Under the pieces are notes generated by a model. That model was not told the origin of the DNA and did no database searches. It saw only the letters and a program-made list of their open reading frames with translations. This document shows, one piece after another, positions 1 through 10,945 of a DNA stretch of 11,009 bases. The stretch's first letter is position 1, and each line of letters starts with the position of its first letter. The stretch covers positions 415,137 through 426,145 of the forward strand of contig WELB01000047.1 of assembly GCA_009602725.1 (NCBI GenBank), in the 5' to 3' direction. A program made the translations under genes and the position numbers. The DNA comes from Spirogloea muscicola (lineage: Eukaryota; Streptophyta; Zygnematophyceae; Spirogloeales; Spirogloeaceae).

Positions 1-653
1 GGGCGCCCAGATGGACCAGTTCTTCGTGCACCCGGCGGGCGCGGGCCTGCCGCGCATCGTCGGCCCCGCCGGCGGGCCCTCCGGCCCCGGCCCCCAGTTC
101 CGCCCCATGCCCGGCTCCTCGCCCAGCGACGCCATCGCCGCCTCCTGGAAGGCCGACAGCCGCGACCGCCGCGGCGGCGGCGACTACGGCCACACCGTCC
201 ATTTGGGCTACAACCCAGGTCAGGCGGCCGAGCTGAGTGCCAAATGCAGCTGATGACACCGCAGCTGCATGCCAGCAGCTCTGGCGTTCACGCCGGTAGC
301 CACTGACGCCAAAGTGGCGGCGGCGAGGATTGCGCTTGTGGGGTCGTCAAATTTTCTTGTGGGTGTCGCTTGCAGATGGCATCCGGCGCGCCGAGGAGCT
401 CACAGGCGGAGGCGGCGGCAGCGGCAGCGACGTCCGGGGCGGGCTCGGCAGCCCGCGGCAGCAGCACAGCCCCCGCGACGACCTCGAGAGCCGCTGGCAG
501 CCGCTGCCGGCGGCGGCGTTCCGCGGCGCCCTGCAGGCGGCGCTGGCCACGAGCGTCGCAACGGCTGCCAACGGCAGCGCTGACGATGGCGTCGCGAGGC
601 TTTTCCCGCTGGAGGTCGCCACGCCGGGCCCCCTGCCCCAGCAGCTCCATTAA
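1..653 (+). CDS. C-terminal part of an unrecognised low-complexity protein (two exons, 5' truncated)
   Basis: Exon 1 runs from the window edge to 218 and is read in the frame of the ATG at 11; the frame is open to the edge, so that ATG need not be the start. Exon 2 is 376-653, ending in TAA. The join uses a GT donor at 219 and a TTGCAG acceptor ending at 375, and the phases fit (G|AT makes Asp). The joint reads GYNPDGIRRAEEL. The visible protein is about 164 residues from the ATG. It is rich in Pro, Gly, Ala and Ser, with a Gly/Ser run and a final segment (ESRWQPLPAAAFRGALQAAL) that could form an amphipathic helix. Both exons are strongly GC-rich, which supports coding. I do not recognise a family and see no catalytic motif, signal peptide or membrane span. 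The gene converges on OEP80. Confidence 0.6.
219..375 (+). other. Intron of the left-end gene
   Basis: A 157-nt intron with a GTCAGG donor and a TTGCAG acceptor. Reading through from exon 1 meets a stop at 251, while splicing restores a frame that stays open to 653. The intron is less GC-rich than the flanking exons. Confidence 0.6.
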
Positions 654-1316
654 GCTCGCTTGTTCCCATGGACCCTTGGCCATACTGCTCCATGACTGGC
701 CATCATAACAGCCATGATGGTTGCACCATTGTACATATTGTATCTATCCTGACTCGCCAATGTCGAGGCCCAAGGGGGCTGCAGAAGCTGCTTTTGTCGT
801 GTATGATACTTCAGCTTTAACAAGCTTAACTCAGCAACATTCTGACAACCTGCAAGTCCTCAGCGTGAGCTTCCTCCCTTATTGGGGGCAGCATCACAGC
901 AGTCGCTTCACTAGCACTGAAGTTGCGCTATCCTGGTTTGCTCCTGGACTGACGGTCCTTATCGGGATCTAATTGTCATGTCAATGGCGTCAACTATCAA
1001 GCTCGTTTTACGGAGGTTGCAAGGCTCAAACCACAGACATAGGAGCCCTTCTTGCCTCTGTGCCACCCAACCTCAGGCACTCAGAAAGCAGCGACAGAAT
1101 TGTATACTAAAGAGGATATCTTGCTTGCTACAACACCGTAAGCCATCTTTCCGGCCTGCGATGTCACATCTGCGCTAAGTACAAGCTAATCATGCTGATT
1201 AGACAAGCATGACGTGGACGACTACTCCCATTCGAGGCTGTTGCTGACGAAGTAAGCTGGCTTCGTTCGTCAATGTATAAAGGTGAATGCTGCTACAGAG
1301 CTTCAGGCTGTGGAGA
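654..1316. other. Convergent intergenic region (3' UTRs), no gene seen
   Basis: This lies between the stop of the left-end gene (653, plus) and the stop of OEP80 (1317, minus). The only open frames are short and have no recognisable protein sequence. It probably holds both 3' UTRs. I see no TGTAA, the usual chlorophycean poly(A) signal, downstream of either stop. A TGTAC element lies at 730-734 on the plus strand and another at 1183-1179 on the minus strand. I cannot place the cleavage sites. Confidence 0.6.
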
Positions 1317-3925
1317 CTAGTTACGGTAGCCAATGCCGAAGTGGAAGCGGCGCACGTTCTGATCATTGAGGGCATATTCAAGGCGCAGCGGCCCAAGCGG
1401 CGAGTCAATCCGCACGCCCGCACCATAGCCGAAGCCCTTGCCTGGCTTCCCTCGCGTCCCCGCAGGGTCGCCTGTTGATGCATCACCCTCTTAATCAGCA
1501 TCTCAGGTTTGGGTTTTAGGATCAAATTTTCACATATACATGGTCCAAACTCTGCTTCAAAATAACTTATGGCAGTCTCACTAGAAACAAAGTCAATAGA
1601 GATACGCAAAAATACTGGGTTAATTTTGTGACAGAGGTACGCACCAGGCACAGTTGATCCAGAGTCCAGGTCCGTACCATAATCCGCAAACAGCGCCCCC
1701 TCAACTGGGCCAACCTGCACAACCGCCACCGATGGCACGGGCTGTCAGTCTGCGCGACGGCATCGTCGAGTCGTGGATGCCCCAGAACCTACTTCGACTT
1801 CGAGTCAAGATTTGTGCATCCAAAATTCCCTCCGCCTCACACAATTGATGCTTCAATGGACCCGAGTCTGTATCTCATCTTGACTCTGAGACACTATGGT
1901 GCAGCATCAATGGGCTACAACAGTTAGCAGTCGCCTCCATGCTCTGCCAAGGACTGGAGAAGCAAAAGCCCAACTCAGGATGCCTCACCAGCGGCACAGA
2001 CACCTCGCCACTGGTGACAATGTACGAGCGTCCCGACCCAACTGCGCCTTCGTCATAGCCTCGCACGCTGTTGGTGCCGCCGATTGGGAACGCCTCATGG
2101 GGTGCGAGGTCGTAGAAGACCGTCCCTCCTGAGAAGCTGCACAATCGAGAAAGTGACAGACCAGCATGTCAATCAACGGAAACATCTGGAAAGTGACTGT
2201 CACCTCTTTCGCCATGACTTTACAGGTCTGTGCCACAGTGTGGCAAGACGACCTTGCAATGCAGCGGACGGGCCCAATTCTTAGGCCCTGGCGCGCCCGG
2301 ACATTGATGCGATTGAAGAAAAGCCAATCGCTGGAGACAGGAAGCCCTTGCTCCGTGTTGAAGACAAGCTGCATGTCATGCAATGGAAAACATAGTCAAA
2401 TTTTAAGCTCACATTTTTCTCTTTGGTAACCTGTCTGCGCAGAAGCAAAGCCAAGACGCAAATTGCAGATGAATAAAAGTATGGCCATTGATGCTGTATC
2501 GCGTGCCTGAGAGGATCCATTGTCACCAGAATCGGTGTAAACCAGCTCCAATTTCGCGACCAGCATGTCATCATAAGCACGCCCGCTGTGGGAAAATTGA
2601 AGTAGAAAGTGTTCAAATTAACAGCGCCACACGAAGGCCTAAGGCATGGCAGCATAAATCGTGGAGTAAGACATATGGCTCCCATGGTGGCGGAATGAGG
2701 CAAGAGCTATGTCATCTGTAGACCGTATGGAGGACCTGAAAGTGAGGGGGCTGCCATAAGCATCCACCATCTTGGGTTGCCCAGTGTCGTCCCGGCCCCC
2801 AGACCTCTGCACAGCTGCGACATAAGTCAGCTGGGTGCTCGTGGCAAGGTGAAAGCAAGACAGGCTACACCTTCTGCTTCACACAAATAAAGCACCTGAC
2901 TTAGTGCAGTTGCCAAAAGCAATCATCATCTTCTATGCTACGTGACAATCCTCTCCACACACATGGCAAACTAAGGCATGGAGGAGGAGGTAGGAAAAGG
3001 AGGGCCTTGCGAGGCAACATTCGCCATGGCAAGTGGAGGCCACTTTCATACTAAGCTAAGCACAACCCAAGTGGAGACGCGTACTTATGCTTACGATGAC
3101 GGGCAGAGAAAGTCTATGCGAACCTGGAAGGTCAGGCCGGCAGTGCCGCTGAGCTTGGGCCGCAATGGCCGGCTGTAGTCCACGCCAGCGACCAGCCGGC
3201 CGATTGTGACGCCACCATGCCAAGGCCCCAGCGACTGTTCATCCCGCCTCTGGCCCAGGACTGTGGTGGCCGGGCTTCGCGAGTTCTGGAAGCCCAGAGC
3301 TTGCACGAGCCCACAATGAGCAAGCCCAGAGTGACAACTAGGATTCTTCCTCACATTGTGCATAACTGAAAGAGAAGCTGTAACACCTTGACGTTACTAG
3401 TATGAGCAATCACCTGTAGGTTGATGGCACGGGACGTCCGCTTGTTGTCGCCTTCCAGCCAGGGGTCTGTGTAGTTCAGCCGGAACATCGAGTCGCTCTG
3501 CCCCTTCTCCAGCGAGACATTCAGCTTCTGGTTGCGGCCGAAGGCGTTTCGGTGAGAGTATGCGAAGCTCCCTATCAAACCGGACAGCGCGCCATTCGAT
3601 ATCCTGACATTTCAGCGACCACACGTTTCTCCTTTCTCAGTCATTCCAGAGAGTTGCATTGACAGCATGCCAGCTATACATGTCATGCAACTGGTCTTGA
3701 TGATAACCTGCACCACAACTAGGTGTTAGACAGGCTCTGCACTCTCCATGTCAAAACCAAAATGCACTCATGATCCATGCAGACCCACACAAAGTCATGG
3801 TGAAATCAAGCAAAATAAGTACATTAGCTAGCAAACTTACCGATTCCCTGACAAGCCCCACCCTGCTGAAAACCCGCCGGCCATTCTCTCCACGACGTTG
3901 ATAGTCAAGTCCACCATTCCTGAGT
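1317..3925 (-). other. OEP80: OEP80 beta-barrel-coding exons, including the Omp85 loop-6 motif
   Basis: Exons from 3925-3841 to 1471-1317 encode the 16-stranded barrel expected of Omp85 proteins (about residues 284-619). The hallmark loop-6 VRGY motif is present at residues 520-523, in the exon 2136-1989. Alternating small/aromatic strand segments are visible, for example [11 protein letters not shown] and [10 protein letters not shown]. The protein ends in a terminal strand, [10 protein letters not shown], followed directly by TAG. No stop, frameshift or missing block is seen, so the barrel should be functional. Confidence 0.85.
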
Positions 3926-6272
3926 CTGCGATAAGATTTACCGATCGTGCATCTCAAGGTTAAGACTCTTTGCATGTGAGAGTAAGAGGGCAGAGCACAG
4001 GTCGTCATTGGTCGCAAAGTGGCAGAAAATTTGTCCTCGTTTATCACACTTTGCAAGATTGAAGGGACATCAAGTCCTCTCCTCTTTCTCCTTCACGTGC
4101 AAGCATCTGCCATTCTTATCTGTGTCCAGATATAAGCTGCAAGGACAGTACTACCACAAATACCTCCTGCTGGCTGAGGTACGATGTTGACGTCCTCCAT
4201 GATTCCCATTGTGAAGACCGTCTCTGCATCTCGCTTGCCCTGCTGCAAGCTGTAAATCTGGCAAAGCCAAGGAGAGAATTTCTTCACTACCATCACTGAG
4301 TGCCCTGAGAAGAAAATATCGATGGAGTCTGACTTGCGTTTCCGCATATGTATCTGAGTTTTCACTCATGGGACAGCATTGTACCTGCCCTTTCTTAGAC
4401 ATGAGCTGGCGGAGAAGAGTCTCAGGCTTCGTCTTGCCTGTCGTAGGCTCGCCCCTGTGCAGCAAATCAACCTGCACATCAGCTGGAAGCCCAGGCCAAC
4501 CCTGAAGCATATAATTTGACAATACATTCTGTGCCCTCAGTCCTGGATCACGTCGAGCATGCCCATGAACAGCCGCATGCTGTCTAAGCACAGTGGCTTG
4601 AACAGTGTGTCTTCGCTCTCTTGCGATGGCAACCGCAAACCCCATGACAAGGATCCAACGTTTTTACATACACAGAACCAAAAAATCACCGACGATGAGC
4701 CTCGTCTCATCAGAAGTTTGTTCTGGACTTCAGCCCATTCAGCAGACCAAGAGGGAACAGTTTTGCAAGGCCTCACGTTTTGCGGTCGAGGAAGCGGATG
4801 TTGATGTTGTTGACCTCGGCCTCGACCATTTGCACCTTGACGATGCCGTCCTGCATGATTTCAACGTCCGTCACCTGCGCTCCATGCGTGATGGTCAACA
4901 TGGACACTGAGGTGAGTTTTAAGCAGCAACTCAGTACACCAGTACACTGCCACCGGTGGTCTTGGGCAAGCCTTCACTGTACTCCTCAATGACTCTACTA
5001 GTCAGTGACTTCTGTTGTCAACAAATATGCCTAAGACGCAGAATAGAAAGGTCTGTCGCACCTGTCCAAAGAGCCCTCTGGTGCGATACCACCCGTTGAG
5101 CGTGTCGAGCACATTGTTCAGCCGCTGGATGTTCACCACCTTGCCTGTAGGAGTTAATGCTGAACCATGTCAACAACCTCACACACCCCGAAGCTGTTTG
5201 GAGAACCTCAATGCCTGTACACTGATGCGCGTCACTAAACCCTGAACCCGTAAGTGCAAGTCCTGACTTCAGAGCTGTGCTGAGGCACACAGTCAAAGCT
5301 GCAGACCACCCATCTAAACCAATTGTTGAGGAAATTCTCTGTACAGTCAGTGCATATCTACTACCACTCCCTGAAGACGTGCTTGCCACAATAGTACTGA
5401 CGCTGATCAGTACCGTCATTTGGACTGATAATCGAAAGGGCAGCGAGCTAGAATTTTCGTAAGGGAGACCAAGAAAAGTACATATATGATATCCATAATT
5501 GCATATAGCCATGTAGAAATACTATGTAGTTTACTTATTCTGAAGTCGAACATGTGACAAATTCAAGAAATAAGCAACTGGCTCACCGTGCTCGTGGCAA
5601 AAGGCGTCCTCCACGACCTTGGCCGGGAGGGCGTTGGCGCCCTTGCAGACGAGGCCGGTCATCACCTGGTTGGGCTCCACCTGCCGTCAGTGTCACCGTC
5701 AGCGTCAGGCCGTCAGGCGTCAGGGTCCTCAAGCCCAGGGCCCAGCACCCTGGCCTAAGAGCTGGAACCTACGATTTACAGATCCTGCTCCGAACCCCGT
5801 CAGCTTATGTGGAAACGAGCAGCACGCGTCAACTGACAACCGCGTCAGCTGACGCATCACGCGTGTCCTTGGTCTAAGAGCCGGCACCCTGGTGTTACAG
5901 GTCCTGGTTCGAACCCCGTCGGCTTACACGGAAAATGAGGCGCACGCCATCCCGCGTGTCCTCGGCCGTGGGGAGGCAGGAGGCAAAGTAGCCGGTGTCG
6001 ATGATGCGGTGCACGTCCTCCTGGACCTCGCGCGTCGTCAGCGCGAAGTTGGGCTTGGACGCCCGCAGCGCGCGGCGCGCGACGGCCAGCAGGTCCGCGT
6101 CGCCGACGTCGCCGCCGTCCTTGCCCTTGATGAGGATCTCGGAGATGAGCACGCGCTCCTCCTCATCCCGCCGCTCCTCCACCAGGCGCACGCCGCCGCG
6201 GCCTCCGCGGCGGCCCCCGCGGGGCGTGCCCGCCGCCGCCGCCGCCTCCCGCGGCGCATTCTCCGGCGCCAT
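1317..6272 (-). CDS. OEP80: OEP80 (Toc75-V), plastid outer-envelope Omp85 protein, 15 exons
   Basis: Omp85 protein of the chloroplast outer envelope; the family inserts beta-barrel proteins into that membrane. Exons on the minus strand, 5' to 3': 6272-5928, 5680-5587, 5144-5062, 4874-4777, 4454-4385, 4257-4164, 3925-3841, 3603-3414, 3285-3124, 2806-2736, 2585-2507, 2368-2253, 2136-1989, 1714-1645, 1471-1317. All phases agree; the sum is 1860 nt (619 residues plus TAG). Residues 1-36 are Ala/Gly/Arg-rich. Three POTRA domains follow (about 37-118, 119-196, 197-283), then the barrel to the C-terminus. Diagnostic stretches are [53 protein letters not shown] and [19 protein letters not shown]. Residue order and length follow land-plant OEP80 as I remember it. 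The ATG at 6272 is the first in-frame Met after a stop at 6335. An acceptor-like TTTGTCAG at 6305-6298 means an upstream exon could add N-terminal residues. All introns are GT-AG except the GC-AG one at 2506-2369. Confidence 0.93.
2369..2506 (-). other. Non-canonical GC-AG intron in OEP80
   Basis: The upstream exon ends TCTCAG at 2507 and the intron starts GCACGC. The acceptor is CATGCAG and the next exon starts at 2368. This join gives [15 protein letters not shown] in phase 0 and keeps the barrel register of the family. No GT near the junction does so. CAG|GC is the normal strong context for the minor GC-AG class. Confidence 0.75.
5681..5927 (-). other. First OEP80 intron, carrying a diverged tandem duplication
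   Basis: The donor is GTAAGC directly after Arg115 and the acceptor is GGCAG at 5685-5681. The intron holds two related blocks with a period of 119 bases. The block nearer the exon overlaps the donor and the end of exon 1, and the second copy has lost the donor. GTCAG/CGTCAGG words are also clustered at 5686-5722. Confidence 0.75.
5752..5836 (+). repeat. Diverged repeat copy 1, tRNA-like boxes
   Basis: It starts GGCCTAAGAGC and contains TTTACAG, CCGAACCCCGTC, GCTTA, GGAAA and GCACGC in the same order and spacing as the block 119 bases downstream. The box corresponding to GGTTCGAACC is mutated (GCTCCGAACC). It looks like an older copy of a tRNA-derived or simply duplicated segment. Confidence 0.55.
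5871..5955 (+). repeat. Diverged repeat copy 2, tRNA-like boxes, overlaps the OEP80 exon 1 splice donor
   Basis: GGTCTAAGAG (A-box-like, 5871) is followed about 35 bases later by GGTTCGAACC (B-box-like, 5906-5915). The B-box core matches the T-loop consensus of tRNA genes. A 7-base segment AGCTGAC at about 5847-5853 can pair with GTCGGCT at 5918-5924, as an acceptor stem would. The T-stem itself does not pair properly, so this is not a working tRNA. It may be a decayed tRNA-derived SINE fragment. Confidence 0.45.
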
Positions 6273-6370
6273 GCCCGGCGCGCGGGGCGCGGACCAGCTG
6301 ACAAACGACAAGATGCCGTCAAGCTCGCGACGCTAGGTAACTGGGAAACCCACAAGCGGACACCCCGATA
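6231..6370. repeat. Exact 140-bp direct repeat, copy 1 (left of the N)
   Basis: Base-for-base the same as 6387-6526, offset 156. It covers the OEP80 start codon region and the acceptor-like site upstream and ends directly at the N at 6371. Perfect identity ending at a gap base suggests unmerged contig ends rather than a biological duplication. Confidence 0.9.
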
Positions 6371-6371
6371 N
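6371..6371. other. Single N: assembly gap or unresolved base
   Basis: The only ambiguous base in the window. It sits at the end of repeat copy 1 and 15 bases before copy 2, in very GC-rich sequence where assemblies often break. Confidence 0.85.
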
Positions 6372-6386
6372 CGCGCCGCGCCGCAG

Positions 6387-6526
6387 CGCCGCCGCCGCCG
6401 CCTCCCGCGGCGCATTCTCCGGCGCCATGCCCGGCGCGCGGGGCGCGGACCAGCTGACAAACGACAAGATGCCGTCAAGCTCGCGACGCTAGGTAACTGG
6501 GAAACCCACAAGCGGACACCCCGATA
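6387..6526. repeat. Exact 140-bp direct repeat, copy 2 (right of the N)
   Basis: Second copy of 6231-6370. It carries another minus-strand ATG in the same context as the OEP80 start, but here the frame leads into the gap instead of into the POTRA exon. Copy 1 is therefore the one joined to the gene. Confidence 0.9.
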
Positions 6527-9022
<2,496 letters not shown>

Positions 9023-10084
9023 TTTTGCATCCCCGATGGTGTACTTTGTGGGAATGATCTTGGCCAATAGTAGTAGATTAGCTGTTGAAATGTACTGGCT
9101 ATCAGTTACCCTTGTACGGCTGTACATAGGCTGCGCCTTTGGTTGCCAAAAAGTAATCTGACCATCGATGTGAATTTGCTCCAACTTGGATTCTTATCGC
9201 CCATTGTTGTCATGCATGCTTCAAGTACATGTTTTTGGATTTGGCTGTCATGTTCTGGGTTCATGTGCTTCCTGCTAGGCGAGCTTTAGTTTAGCTATGG
9301 CATCCTATCTAGCAGGTATGCAGATTGATGTCACAAAATGAATCTGCTGTCACAGTTTACCTTTCTTAGGTTATTGGGACTCGGTTACAAGGGTTTGTCT
9401 CTGAGCCTCCTTAGCCTCCCCCCCTTGCTCTTTTGCTTCAACACTCGCTGGCACGTTTGCTTCCATGCTTACCATTTGCTGCTGCAGCTAAAGCTGCTGA
9501 TGCACGATGGGTCTTAAGTTTGCAATTTTGGTTGGGAAAGTGTTGGTCGATGATTATGAACCCACCCTCCTTTGAGCTACTCATTGAAGAATGTTGAAAT
9601 GCTCGAAGGCCTCTTTCAAGTACACACATAAGCATTAGATTTAACTTGGACATTTTCGAGCTTGGCTAACATATTTCTTAGTCCTGCGTGCCACCATCCC
9701 CTGCTGCACTGGGTGGTCATGTATCAGGCCAGGCCAGCTCGAGAGCCATGAATCCTTGCGGCACTCGGTCTTATGGCACAGCAGCAGAGCATGTATGAGC
9801 AATAAATTGTGAGGCTCAGCAACAATCACCATGCTATCTTCGGGCAACTTCGTACTCTCTCAAAACTCGTTGGCTACTCTCTGATGCAGCTTGTCTCCTT
9901 TCACTGTATGAAAGTGAAAAGCCCGAGAGTCTTCAGTTCGTGGTCAATTTTGTCAGAGACCAGAACATAAAACTAAGATCAAAACGGCTCAAAGTAGATG
10001 TCGACCTACATATAGCTTCTTCCATTGCAATTGATACAATATTGTGCACATAAGCTCCTTGAGAATGACATGTCTGACCACCTG
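9023..10084. other. Convergent intergenic region, no gene seen
   Basis: Lies between the polyubiquitin stop (plus) and the stop of the rhamnose mutarotase-like gene (minus). The first 100 bases are probably polyubiquitin 3' UTR and contain four TGTAC words (9040, 9091, 9113, 9121). An AATAAA stands at 9801 on the plus strand, too far from the stop to assign with confidence. A small inverted repeat, CTTTCA/TGAAAG, lies at about 9899-9915. Open frames are short and without recognisable protein sequence. Confidence 0.6.
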
Positions 10085-10910
10085 TTAGCCCAGGCGCAAT
10101 GCCTGCTCCTGCAGGTCAAAAATGGCTGCCATTGGCGACCACCACTCACTGGAGCTCGCCGCAGGTACCTGGACAACAGTCAGAGGGCAATCTGAGTGAC
10201 AACCAGCGTATTAAGTAGTAACCTGTCCTGTCAAATGGGCACTTATAGGCCCTGGAGCACGCTTCTATGGACAGCAGGGTGACAAGTGTCTCCAGGACTG
10301 AGCACTCTCCCATGTTGAAGCCTCCGGTAGTTAGTCTCAGGTCAAATGGCTTCTCTCAGTCTCAACTGTTCCAAAAGCACAAGCTAACATGCCTTCATGA
10401 TTGCTGCCAAACTGCAGTATTTAAGATAAGTGCGTGCGCTCACTCCGTTTCATCCTGCCTTGCTACCAGGTGGCCCTCGTACCTTCTGCTGGTAGCGGCG
10501 CATTAGCGTGTCCCACTCTTGCGCCTTTTTGCTTGCGGCATACTTTTGGTAGTCATGCGCGGGGTCAAACCCGTCATCAGCCTCAGCGTACATGAAGAGC
10601 CGGTTGCCGTGCAGAAAGATTTTCATCTGGTTCACCCCCGTGGCTTGCAGAGCCTCCAACACCTGCACACACTAATCTCATATCAAGGTCACGTGTGTAC
10701 GTGCTCAAATCAAGTACAAAGCTGGGTTTAGGGTTTCGGGGTTTAGGGTTTCGGGGTTTAGGCTTCAGGTTTAGGGTTTTTCGAATTTTTAAGCTCAGGG
10801 CTCGAGCTCACAACCTGAGAGAGCTTGGACCTGAGGGTACAGGGTTCGAGGAGAGCGCACCTCGGGCCACACGGCCTTGTGGTGCTCCACGTACTCTGCC
10901 AGCGCCGCCC
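10085..10910 (-). CDS. L-rhamnose mutarotase-family protein (RhaM/DUF718), 3' part, 5' end missing
   Basis: The family interconverts alpha and beta anomers of L-rhamnose. Visible exons on the minus strand: about 10910-10861 (5' edge uncertain), 10662-10483 and 10168-10085, ending in TAA. Both introns are GT-AG and phase 0. The first visible exon encodes EYVEHHKAVWPE, whose Tyr and second His match the active-site Tyr18 and His22 spacing of E. coli RhaM, followed by the conserved WPE. Exon 10662-10483 encodes VLEALQATGVNQMKIFLHG, then AASKKAQEWDTLM, the conserved Trp region. The last exon encodes SSEWWSPMAAIFDL and ends RLG. About 104 residues are visible, near the full length of this small family, so only the first strand and start are missing. 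The 5' edge is unclear: an acceptor at GGCAG|AG (exon from 10895) is possible, but the in-frame AALA before it also looks coding. Confidence 0.87.
10169..10482 (-). other. Last intron of the rhamnose mutarotase-like gene
   Basis: The donor is CAGAAG|GTACGA and the acceptor TGTCCAG|GTACCT, giving QQK|VPAASS in phase 0, 314 nt. Reading through instead gives a short unrelated tail and a stop at 10450. Confidence 0.8.
10724..10780 (+). repeat. Telomere-like repeat (TTTAGGG type) within an intron
   Basis: The 15-base unit GGGTTTAGGGTTTCG occurs at 10724-10738 and 10739-10753, then a degraded third copy from 10754 and a final TTTAGGG. It is inside the intron between 10861 and 10662 of the rhamnose mutarotase-like gene. 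The heptamer is the telomere repeat of many green algae and land plants. Confidence 0.8.
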
Positions 10911-10912
10911 AC

Positions 10913-10942
10913 GGGTTTCAGGGTGTAGGTTTTAGGGCTCAG
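10913..10942 (+). repeat. Degenerate telomere-like heptamers upstream of the exon
   Basis: Runs of GGGTTTCA, GGGTGTA, GGTTTTA and GGGCTCA keep a 7-8 base period with a GGG start. They lie on the other side of the exon from 10724-10780 and touch its 5' edge, which is why the acceptor there is hard to place. Confidence 0.5.
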
Positions 10943-10945
10943 GCT

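Noticed and set aside
721-1178. Small plus-strand genes between the left-end gene and OEP80
   Set aside because: Short frames without family resemblance or exon-like GC content; the region is better explained as 3' UTRs.
5845-5925. A functional tRNA gene in the first OEP80 intron
   Set aside because: A- and B-box-like words and a possible acceptor stem exist, but the T-stem does not pair and no normal D or anticodon arm could be drawn.
9438-9847. Small minus-strand genes between polyubiquitin and the rhamnose mutarotase-like gene
   Set aside because: Short open frames, low GC, no recognisable sequence.
10695-10928. A plus-strand frame encoding repeated GLGFR units
   Set aside because: It is a translation of the telomere-like repeat, and the rest is antisense to the rhamnose mutarotase-like exon.
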